Shown here piece after piece: positions 57,323 through 64,000 of a DNA stretch of 64,000 nt. Both the position numbers and the translations under genes were made by a program. Position 1 is the stretch's first letter; each line of letters starts with the position of its first letter. The notes under the pieces are model-generated. The model was not told where the DNA came from, ran no database searches, and worked only from the letters and a program-made list of their open reading frames with translations. Source of the DNA: Bradyrhizobium sp. (GTDB taxonomy: Bacteria > Pseudomonadota > Alphaproteobacteria > Rhizobiales > Xanthobacteraceae); NCBI RefSeq assembly GCF_022844465.1, contig NZ_JALHLP010000004.1, positions 129,735 to 193,734 on the forward strand. The letters run 5' to 3'.

Positions 57323-58105
57323 ATGCAGTTCAGGGTCTCGCCGAAAGCGCTCGACAACAGCAGCGCCGAGGAATGGCAGGCGCGGGTCGATCTCGCGGCC
57401 GCGCACCGGCTCGCCTACAACGAGGGTTTCAGCGAAGGCATCTTCAACCACCTGACCGCGGTGGTGCCGGGGCGCAGCGACCGCTATTACCAGATTCCGT
57501 TCGGCACCCACTGGTCGGAAGTCACCGCCTCCTGCTTCATGGAAGTCGGCATCGACGACGGCGAGGTCAAGCGCGGCGAGGGTGAGGTCGAGCGCTCCTG
57601 CTACTGCATCCATGCGCCGATCCACAAGGCGCTGCCGCAGGCCAAGGCCGTGTTTCACACCCACATGCCCTACGCCAGCGCGCTGACGCGGCTCGAAGAC
57701 CCGCGCATCAAGGAGATCGGCCAGACCGAGGTCGGGCTGTCAGGCGCCATCGCCTATGACGATGAATATACCGGCCCGGCGCTCGATCCCGCCGAAGGCG
57801 CGCGGCTCGCGAGGGTAATCGGCGACAAGAGCGTGCTGTTCATGGCCAATCACGGCATCTCCACCGTCGGCGCCACCGTCGCCGAGGCCTATGACATGCT
57901 GTATTACGTCGAGCGCGCCGCGCAGGTGCAGATCTACGCGATGTGGACCGGGCAGAGACTGAAGCAGCTGCCGGCTCCCGTGGTCGAAAAGACCAGGCGC
58001 GATTACCGCGACGATCATCTCTACAAGGGGCCGACCCCGGCGCAGCGGCATTTCGATGCGCTGAAGCGGATGCTGGACCGCAAGGAGCCGGACTACGCGA
58101 CCTAG
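57323..58105 (+). CDS. Class II aldolase/adducin family protein
   Basis: 260 residues. The zinc-binding histidines lie in VFHTHMPYASAL and MANHGISTVG. The N-terminal segment has GFSEGIFNHLTAVVPG. Related proteins act on fuculose or ribulose phosphates or have no known substrate. ATG 57323 is preferred to ATG 57317 because GGGAGG is at proper distance only from the second. A palindromic candidate operator lies upstream. Confidence 0.85.
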   Translation: MQFRVSPKALDNSSAEEWQARVDLAAAHRLAYNEGFSEGIFNHLTAVVPGRSDRYYQIPFGTHWSEVTASCFMEVGIDDGEVKRGEGEVERSCYCIHAPIHKALPQAKAVFHTHMPYASALTRLEDPRIKEIGQTEVGLSGAIAYDDEYTGPALDPAEGARLARVIGDKSVLFMANHGISTVGATVAEAYDMLYYVERAAQVQIYAMWTGQRLKQLPAPVVEKTRRDYRDDHLYKGPTPAQRHFDALKRMLDRKEPDYAT

Positions 58106-58148
58106 CGCGGTCGTCGTTTCTACGAACCACAGCCAGCCTGCTGGGTCA

Positions 58149-58176
58149 CCTCTCCCCGCGAAAGAGCGGGGAGAGG
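58149..58176. repeat. Short 'ctctcccc' hairpin, repeat family copy 3
   Basis: CCTCTCCCCGC and GCGGGGAGAGG pair over 11 bp around GAAAGA. It lies between the convergent aldolase and repressor genes and could also end transcripts. Confidence 0.7.
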
Positions 58177-58188
58177 GAGCAAGGAAAA

Positions 58189-58827
58189 CTACTGGCTCAC
58201 CCACACGATCCGGGCGATCCAGGCGACGTCGGCGGCGTCCAGCGTGCGGTCGGGATGCGCGGGGTTGAGCGATTGCAGCTCCAGCGTCCGGGCGGTGCGG
58301 CGCTTCAATTCCCTGACCATCACCTCGCCACCCGTGGTTTTCAGCACCACGCGGTCGCCGCGGCGGATCGGCGTGCCCGGCGACACCCCGATGATGTCGC
58401 CGTCGCGGTAGGCCGGCTTCATCGAATCCCCCGAGATCGCCAGCGCGTAGGCGTGTTCGTCGCTGGCGGACGGCAGCGGCGTCTCGTCCCAGCCCTTGCC
58501 GGCCGGGAAACCGGAGCTGTCGAAATGGCCGCCGCCGGCCTGCGCGAGGCCAAGCAGCGGAACCGATTGCAGGCTGCGCGCGCCATCGCCGATCAACTGC
58601 ACGAAGCTGTCGAGCGAGGAATGGGTCGCGGCCAGTGCCTTGGCGACCGATTCAGTCGAAGGCCAGCGCTCGCGGCCCTCGGCGGTGATGCGCTTGGACT
58701 TGTTGAACGTGGTGGGGTCGAGGCCCGCGCGTTTGGCCAGACCCGACGGCGACAGGCCGGCGCGCTCCGCCAGCCGGTCCAGCGCTGTCCAGACCTGATC
58801 GTGGGTCAGACCGCGCGGCGTTTTCAT
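58189..58827 (-). CDS. XRE HTH-S24 (LexA/cI-like) transcriptional regulator
   Basis: 212 residues. The N-terminal HTH (LAERAGLSPSGLAKRAGLDPTTFNKSKR) is followed by an S24 autoproteolysis domain with catalytic Ser in ISGDSMKPAYRDGD and Lys in RVVLKTTGGEVMVREL. It would be a repressor inactivated through RecA-stimulated self-cleavage. The start ATG 58827 is preferred over a GTG-like extension. No prophage genes are adjacent. Confidence 0.85.
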   Translation of the reverse strand: MKTPRGLTHDQVWTALDRLAERAGLSPSGLAKRAGLDPTTFNKSKRITAEGRERWPSTESVAKALAATHSSLDSFVQLIGDGARSLQSVPLLGLAQAGGGHFDSSGFPAGKGWDETPLPSASDEHAYALAISGDSMKPAYRDGDIIGVSPGTPIRRGDRVVLKTTGGEVMVRELKRRTARTLELQSLNPAHPDRTLDAADVAWIARIVWVSQ

Positions 58828-59025
58828 ATGCCTGGCCACGGGGCATTCCTGACTCGAGATAGGAATTATTACCTTGCGTCGCCAGATTGCGCAAATGCCG
58901 CGGCGAGCCCGTTGCGGCGAAGCGCTTGAGTTAGCCGCCTGCCGCCTTTACGGTCGGGCGCCGGGCCCGGCCGTTCCGGGGAAAATCCCAAGAGACTCAA
59001 CGACAAGCAGGGAATTCCGCGAGCC

Positions 59026-59370
59026 GTGCCCACGATCTATAAAATCACGCCCGCCTCGGCCTGGCGCGAGGCCGAGCGGCAGGGCGTCTACCGCGGCAGC
59101 GCGGACGATCGGCGCGATGGCTACATCCATTTCTCGACGGCTTCCCAGGTCGCGGAGACGGCGCGAAAGCATTTTTTCGGACAGGCCGGGCTGTTCCTGA
59201 TCGCGGTCGATAGCGACGTGCTCGGCGATGCGCTGCGCTGGGAGCCCTCGCGCAACGACGAGTTGTTCCCGCACCTCTATGGCGCACTCGACCTCGGCGC
59301 GGTAACCGCCCTCCACGAACTTCGCGCCCGCGCCGACGGCTACCACGACATTCCGGAGCTTGGCCCGTGA
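59026..59370 (+). CDS. DUF952 family protein
   Basis: 114 residues, matching DUF952 (YKITPASAWREAERQGVYRGSADDRRDGYIHFST, in part, and LFPHLYGALDLGAV). The fold and function are undetermined. GTG 59026 follows CAGGGA. Its stop overlaps the pyrD start by 4 bases, so the two are translationally coupled. Confidence 0.85.
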   Translation: MPTIYKITPASAWREAERQGVYRGSADDRRDGYIHFSTASQVAETARKHFFGQAGLFLIAVDSDVLGDALRWEPSRNDELFPHLYGALDLGAVTALHELRARADGYHDIPELGP

Positions 59371-60464
59371 TCCGCGCCTTCGACACCTTCTCGCTGCCGC
59401 TGCTGCGCTGGTTCGATCCTGAAGACGCGCATCGCATGGCGATCCAAGGCCTGCGGTTGCTGCCGCCGGTGAGGAAGCGGCCCGACGACCCGAAACTGGC
59501 GGTGCGCGCCTTTGGCCTGAATTTTCCCAATCCAATCGGCCTGGCGGCGGGCTTCGACAAGAGCGCGGAGGCCCCCGATGCGCTGTTGCGGCTCGGTTTC
59601 GGATTTGTCGAGATCGGCACGGTGACGCCGAAGCCGCAGGCCGGCAATCCGCGGCCGCGGCTGTTCCGGCTTGATCGCGACGAGGCCGTGATCAACCGCA
59701 TGGGCTTCAACAATGACGGCGCGGAAGCCGTGTTGCGCCGGCTTGCCGCGCGCGCAAGCCGGAGCGGCATCGTCGGGGTCAATGTCGGGGCCAACAAGGA
59801 TTCGTCCGACCGCGTCGCCGACTATGTCAGGCTGATCGAGACCTTTGCGCCGGTGGCGAGCTACTTCACCGTCAACGTCTCGTCGCCGAACACGCCGGGC
59901 CTGCGCAATCTGCAGCAATCCGCCGCGCTCGATGATCTCCTCGCCAGGGCGATTGACGCGCGCGAGCGGGTGCGCGCCAGCGCCGGCGATACGCCGGTGC
60001 TGCTCAAGATCGCGCCTGACCTCAGCCTCGGCGAACTCGACGACGTCGTCCATATCGCGCGCTCGCGTCGCGTCGACGGCATGATCGTCGCCAACACCAC
60101 GCTGGCGCGGCCCCAGACCTTGCGCGAGACCAACCGTGCGCGCGAGCAGGGCGGATTGTCGGGACGGCCGCTGTTTCGATTGTCGACGCGGATGGTGGCG
60201 GAGACCTATGTGCGCGCCGAGGGGGCGTTTCCGCTGATCGGGGTCGGCGGCATCGACTCCGGCGGCGCCGCGCTGACGAAAATCCGCGCCGGCGCCAACC
60301 TGATCCAGCTCTATTCGTCGCTGATCTACAAGGGCCTCGGCCTGATCGAGGACATCAAGAACGACCTCGCCTCGACCCTGCTGCGAACCGGCCGCGACTC
60401 GCTCTCCGAGATCGTCGGCGCGGACGCGGCGACCATCACCGCCGAGGAATGGCCGGTGAGATAA
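59367..60464 (+). CDS. pyrD: Dihydroorotate dehydrogenase (quinone), class 2
   Basis: 365 residues. FMN and substrate motifs are PIGLAAGFDKSAEAPDALL, GFNNDGAEAV, NVSSPNTPGLRNLQ (catalytic Ser) and GGLSGRPLF. The N-terminal extension marks the membrane-associated class 2 enzyme using quinone. It oxidises dihydroorotate in pyrimidine synthesis. GTG 59367. Its last 29 bases overlap the convergent MATE gene. Confidence 0.94.
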   Translation: MIRAFDTFSLPLLRWFDPEDAHRMAIQGLRLLPPVRKRPDDPKLAVRAFGLNFPNPIGLAAGFDKSAEAPDALLRLGFGFVEIGTVTPKPQAGNPRPRLFRLDRDEAVINRMGFNNDGAEAVLRRLAARASRSGIVGVNVGANKDSSDRVADYVRLIETFAPVASYFTVNVSSPNTPGLRNLQQSAALDDLLARAIDARERVRASAGDTPVLLKIAPDLSLGELDDVVHIARSRRVDGMIVANTTLARPQTLRETNRAREQGGLSGRPLFRLSTRMVAETYVRAEGAFPLIGVGGIDSGGAALTKIRAGANLIQLYSSLIYKGLGLIEDIKNDLASTLLRTGRDSLSEIVGADAATITAEEWPVR

Positions 60465-61791
60465 TTGCGGGTTGAGGGGCAAACGATTTCCGCAGCAGCG
60501 CCGGATATCGCAGCGCTTCCAGCCCGCCGCGCGCCGCGTAATGCACCAGCAGCGCGCCCCACAGGCCGGCGTTGCCGAACGAGCGCAGCGCGAGCCACGC
60601 GGCGAGAAAGATGACGAGCGAGGCCAGCATCAGGTTGCGCATGTCGCGCGCCCAGGTCGCGCCGATATAGACGCCGTCATAGGTGAAGGCGAACACGCCG
60701 AGCAGCGGCGCAAAGATCACGAACCAGAGATAGTCCCGCGCCATCTGGCGAACGTCCGCGTTCGCGGTCATCATGTCGATCAGCGCGGGTCCGAACAGCA
60801 GGAAGCAGGCGGCGACCGCGAGCGCAAAGCCAAAACCCCATATGACGACCAGGCGGACCGCGCCTGCAAACGCATTCCGGTCGCGCGCGCCGTAGGCGCG
60901 GCCGCAAAGCTGCTCGGCGGCGTTGGCCAGCCCGTCGAGGAAGAAGGCGCTGATCAGCAGAAAATTGTTCAGCACTGCGTTGGCCGCCAGCGTCGTGTCG
61001 CCGGCGCGCGCGCCCTGCGCGGTGAAGAACAGGAACGCCGCGATCAGCGACGCGGTGCGGATCATGATGTCGCGGTTGACCGAAAGCATCCGCATCAGCC
61101 TGGCGCGGTCGAACAGCAGCGCGCGCGAGGGGGTGGGACTTTCTTTCGAGAAGCGGTGCGCGATCAGGCCGCCGAGCGCGAGCCCTGCGGCCTCGGCGGT
61201 CACGGCGGCGATCGCCGCGCCCGCAATGCCGAAGTCGAACACCAGCACCAGCAGTGCCGTCGCCGCCATGTTGATGAGGTTGATCGTGATCTGCGTAGCC
61301 AGCGCCAGTTTGGCGCGGGCCTGCCCGATCAGCCAACCCAGCACGACGTAATTTCCGAGCGTCAGCGGCGCCGCCCAGATCCGGATCGTGAAGTAGGTCT
61401 TGGCGGCGCGCGTAACGCCCTCGCTGCCGCCCATCGCGTCGAGCAAGATGGTCGCCAGCGGCGCCTGCAGCGCAATCAGGATCACGCCGATGACCGCCGC
61501 GACGATCAGCCCGCGCAGCAGGATCGCGCGCAGTTCGCTGGTCTCGCCGGCGCCCAGCGATTGCGCGGTGAACGCCACCGTGCTCATGCGCAGGAATGCG
61601 AACAGCCAGAACAGGCAGTCGAACAGCACCGAGGCCATCGCCACGCCGCCGAGCAGGACGGCGTCGCCGAGCCGTCCGATCGCCATGGTCGAGACGATGC
61701 CGATCAGAGGCGTGGTCAGGTTGGCGACCATCGCGGGACCCGCGATGGCAAACACCTGCGCCGTCGTGACGTGAGAAGATGGAGCGGGCAC
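60436..61791 (-). CDS. MATE family efflux transporter, DinF type
   Basis: 451 residues with about twelve membrane segments. The N-terminal FAIAGPAMVANLTTPLIGIVSTMAIGRLGDAVLLGGVAMA region is DinF-like (shown in part: FAIAGPAMVANLTTPLIGIV). It ends inside the last codons of pyrD on the other strand. A small membrane protein gene precedes it by 13 bases. Substrate unknown. Confidence 0.88.
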   Translation of the reverse strand: MPAPSSHVTTAQVFAIAGPAMVANLTTPLIGIVSTMAIGRLGDAVLLGGVAMASVLFDCLFWLFAFLRMSTVAFTAQSLGAGETSELRAILLRGLIVAAVIGVILIALQAPLATILLDAMGGSEGVTRAAKTYFTIRIWAAPLTLGNYVVLGWLIGQARAKLALATQITINLINMAATALLVLVFDFGIAGAAIAAVTAEAAGLALGGLIAHRFSKESPTPSRALLFDRARLMRMLSVNRDIMIRTASLIAAFLFFTAQGARAGDTTLAANAVLNNFLLISAFFLDGLANAAEQLCGRAYGARDRNAFAGAVRLVVIWGFGFALAVAACFLLFGPALIDMMTANADVRQMARDYLWFVIFAPLLGVFAFTYDGVYIGATWARDMRNLMLASLVIFLAAWLALRSFGNAGLWGALLVHYAARGGLEALRYPALLRKSFAPQPAIISPAIPRR

Positions 61792-61804
61792 CTGCGCGGG
61801 AGGT

Positions 61805-62107
61805 CTATCGCCCGCGCGGACTCCCGAACAGCCGCGACAGCAGCCAGATCGGGATCACGATCACGGCGCCGAGCAGGAAGTAGCGCCATACCCAGTTGAC
61901 GGCGTCAAAACCGAGATCCCACAGCCGCTGGAACAGCATGCGGATGCTGTGCAGGATATTCCACGGGTCGAACCCGATCGCGGCGAGCACCACGCCGACC
62001 AGGATCGACAGCAGGACCAGCCGGAACGCCACCGCCAGCGGCGAGCCGCCGAGAAAGCGGTAGAGGCCGTCATGGCTGGCCGGCACGTCTCGGACGTCGT
62101 TGGGCAT
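61805..62107 (-). CDS. Small membrane protein, DUF6460-like
   Basis: 100 residues with two hydrophobic helices (VLLSILVGVVLAAIGF and YFLLGAVIVIPIWLLSRLF). It is 13 bases upstream of the MATE gene on the same strand, forming a two-gene operon. Matches a rhizobial family of unknown function as I remember it. Confidence 0.7.
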   Translation of the reverse strand: MPNDVRDVPASHDGLYRFLGGSPLAVAFRLVLLSILVGVVLAAIGFDPWNILHSIRMLFQRLWDLGFDAVNWVWRYFLLGAVIVIPIWLLSRLFGSPRGR

Positions 62108-62207
62108 CGATGCTCTCCTGCGGTCGGTACCGCGCAGTATAGGTCAAGGCGGGGGACATGGGGAACCCGGCTGTGTCAATCAATGGCTGCCATGCGCTCC
62201 GGCAATG

Positions 62208-64000
62208 TTAATTCGCGTTCACATCCTTCAGCATCCGCTCCAGCGTCTCCAGCCGGTCGGCCTCGCGCGGCGGCTTGTCCCAGCGCAGCCGGCTGATCCG
62301 CGGAAACCGCATCGCGACCCCGGATTTGTGCCGCGGCGAGCGCTGCAGCCCCTCGAACGCGACCTCCAGCACCAGCCCCTGATCCGGCTCGTGCACGACA
62401 TGACGCACCGGGCCGAACTTCTCGGTGGTATTGCGACGGACGAAGCGGTCGATCTGCAGCAGTTCCTCGTCGGTGAAGCCGAAATAGGCTTTCCCTACCG
62501 GCACCAGCTGTTCGCCACCCTCGCTGTCGGTCCAGACGCCAAAGGTGTAATCCGAGTAATAGGACGAGCGCTTGCCATGGCCGCGCTGCGCATACATCAA
62601 CACGGCGTCGATGATGTGCGGGTCGCGCTTCCATTTCCACCACTGGCCGCGGGGGCGGCCCGGCAGATAGGTTGCGTCGCGCCGCTTCAGCATCACGCCC
62701 TCGACCGCATCGGCATCCTCGCCGGCGCCGGCGCCGGCTGGATCGGCGCGCGCGGCCGTCAGCGCCTCCCAATTATCGAAGGTCACCATCGGCGACAGGT
62801 CGATGCGCGGGTTGTCCAGCCTGGCGATGAATTTCTCCAGCCGCGCGCGTCGCTCGGCAAATGGCAACTCGCGCAGATCGCTTTCATCGTCGCCGAGCAG
62901 GTCGTAGGCGCGCAGATGGATCGGAAACTCGTTGATCAGCTTCGGCGAGACCGTTTTCCGGTTGAGCCGCTGCTGCAGTACATTGAACGTCTGCACGCGG
63001 CCCTCGCGCAGCACCAGCAACTCCCCGTCGATGGCGCCGGGCAGGCGCAGCGAGGGCACCAGATCGGGAAAACTCCCGGTGATGTCCTCGCCGGTGCGTG
63101 AATAGAGCCGCGCCTGGATCCGGCCGTGCTCGTCACGGCCGGATACCGCCTGCACGCGGATGCCGTCCCATTTCCATTCGGCGATGAAATCTTGCGGATC
63201 GAGGTTGGCGAAATCCGAATCCTCGATCGCATGCGCCAGCATCACGGGCCGGAACGGCGCGGAATCGCGATTGACCGGCTTGTCGCCGCGGCCCTCCAGC
63301 CATGCGAACAGGTCCGGATAGGGCGGCGCCAGCCCGGGCCAAATCAGTTCGATCTCGTGCGGGTCCTTGTCGCCAAGCGCGGCGGCGGCGGTTTTCGCCA
63401 GCCGCGCGGAAATCCCGATCCGCATCGCACCAGTGACGAGTTTGAGCAGGGCCCAGCGGCCGGTTTCGTCGAGTTCGTCGAGCCAGCGCGCAAGCTGTTT
63501 CGGCAGTTCGGCCTTGCCGAGCGTGCGCAGGGTGCTGACGACTTCGGAAAGGGTGGGGGGAGGCGGGTTGTTGTGCAGGCCGGACGGGTGGCGATCATCA
63601 TTGGCACCACCCGCGGGATACCCCTCTCCCTGTCCCTCCCCCGCAAGGGGGGAGGGAACGGTGAGACCGACGGCCGTGGCTTTTGTTCGCGGTGAAAGTT
63701 GAGCGCGAAACTCGGCTCCCTCCCCCCTTGCGGGGGAGGGTGGGGGAGAGGGGTGGCCACGCAAAGGCTCTCCGCGGTGAGCCACAGCCTTCGGCCACAT
63801 CAGCGCCACCGTCTCGGAGAGATCGCCGACGTAATCATAGGACAGTGCGAACAGCACCGGATCGGTACGATCCATGATCAAGTCGCGGATCAGCCCCGGC
63901 TTGGCGTGCTTGAACGACAGCGCGCCGGTCAGCGCCGCCAGCGCATGGCCGCGGTCGGGATCGGGGGTGTCGCGAAGATAGGCCACGATCAGCCGCAGCT
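62208..64000 (-). CDS. ATP-dependent DNA ligase, 5' part off the window
   Basis: The visible 597 residues end at 62208; the reading frame is open through 64000, so the N-terminus is outside. The adenylation motif is EWKWDGIRVQ with the nucleophile lysine, and later motifs include GELLVLREG, VEGVMLKRRDA and GQWWKWKRD. It resembles the ligases of rhizobia that cluster with an Lhr-like helicase and exonuclease. About 50 residues before NNPPPPTLSEVVSTL derive from a palindromic repeat. Domain between DNA-binding and adenylation parts otherwise normal. Confidence 0.85.
   Translation of the reverse strand, partial: LRLIVAYLRDTPDPDRGHALAALTGALSFKHAKPGLIRDLIMDRTDPVLFALSYDYVGDLSETVALMWPKAVAHRGEPLRGHPSPPPSPARGEGAEFRAQLSPRTKATAVGLTVPSPLAGEGQGEGYPAGGANDDRHPSGLHNNPPPPTLSEVVSTLRTLGKAELPKQLARWLDELDETGRWALLKLVTGAMRIGISARLAKTAAAALGDKDPHEIELIWPGLAPPYPDLFAWLEGRGDKPVNRDSAPFRPVMLAHAIEDSDFANLDPQDFIAEWKWDGIRVQAVSGRDEHGRIQARLYSRTGEDITGSFPDLVPSLRLPGAIDGELLVLREGRVQTFNVLQQRLNRKTVSPKLINEFPIHLRAYDLLGDDESDLRELPFAERRARLEKFIARLDNPRIDLSPMVTFDNWEALTAARADPAGAGAGEDADAVEGVMLKRRDATYLPGRPRGQWWKWKRDPHIIDAVLMYAQRGHGKRSSYYSDYTFGVWTDSEGGEQLVPVGKAYFGFTDEELLQIDRFVRRNTTEKFGPVRHVVHEPDQGLVLEVAFEGLQRSPRHKSGVAMRFPRISRLRWDKPPREADRLETLERMLKDVNAN
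63620..63757. repeat. Palindromic 'ctctccc' family repeat inserted inside the ligase gene
   Basis: Two arms, CCTCCCCCGCAAGGGGGGAG near 63635 and CCCCCCTTGCGGGGGAGGG near 63722, pair with each other, with outer CCCTCTCCC/GGGAGAGGGG ends. The insertion preserves the ligase frame and encodes PSPPPSPARGEG and LTVPSPLAGEGQGEGYPAGG. It is the same family as 9325. Confidence 0.8.

Noticed and set aside
58189..58827. Prophage remnant suggested by the cI-like repressor
   Set aside because: No integrase, structural or lysis genes, and the flanking genes are housekeeping.

Overview
The window is GC-rich, densely coded alphaproteobacterial chromosome, most like Bradyrhizobium or a close relative in the Nitrobacteraceae. 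The evidence is a CoA-dependent aerobic benzoate (box) cluster with a BoxR-type regulator, GcrA, a class I lysyl-tRNA synthetase, a SAM-II riboswitch before metZ, a circularly permuted two-piece tmRNA gene, and many palindromic intergenic repeats of the kind that litter rhizobial genomes. There is no CRISPR array, prophage or rRNA operon.

Layout. 1-3450: livHMGF, an ABC importer of the branched-chain amino acid/aromatic acid type. 3559-6489 (minus): a glutamine-synthetase-like ligase and a Rieske oxygenase. 6686-13651: boxR, then divergently benzoate-CoA ligase, an alpha/beta hydrolase, boxC and boxB; two TGCA-N6-TGCA sites lie just before boxC. boxA and boxD are not in view. 13824-19120: SDR oxidoreductase, polysaccharide deacetylase, OmpA/BON protein, small membrane protein, YbhN-like protein. 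19212-26134: the phosphate regulon phoR-pstSCAB-phoU-phoB with a Pho box before pstS. 26152-29277: gcrA and argD-argF. 29490-33642: Hsp33, an HWE-type kinase with a receiver protein, small envelope proteins, ApaG. 33883-36839: opgC and two SGNH-hydrolase-like proteins. 37060-49101: metZ with its SAM-II riboswitch, dcd, transporters, a PQQ-type sugar dehydrogenase, AraC regulator, methylguanine methyltransferase, tRNA-Gly, ssrA and RidA. 49176-53556: FAD dehydrogenase, a ClpP-fold-like periplasmic protein, Sco1, a solute-binding protein. 53710-58105: lysK and a small foreign island, then a class II aldolase. 58189-64000: S24-type repressor, DUF952, pyrD, a MATE exporter and an ATP-dependent DNA ligase that runs off the end.

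The most unusual locus is 53710-57050. The class I LysRS frame does not stop at its usual place. It continues for 196 codons of visibly AT-richer sequence encoding an AbiU2-like HEPN domain with an R-x5-H motif. A convergent gene of similar composition encodes a protein with two PD-(D/E)XK-type nuclease signatures. This looks like a compact defence island inserted at the lysK 3' end, which has produced, or selected, a LysRS-HEPN fusion. Other points of note are a GS/Rieske pair suggesting gamma-glutamylation of an aromatic amine, an intergenic palindromic element inserted in frame in the DNA ligase gene, a cluster of GANTC sites next to gcrA, and an SGNH pair in which one paralogue has lost catalytic residues.
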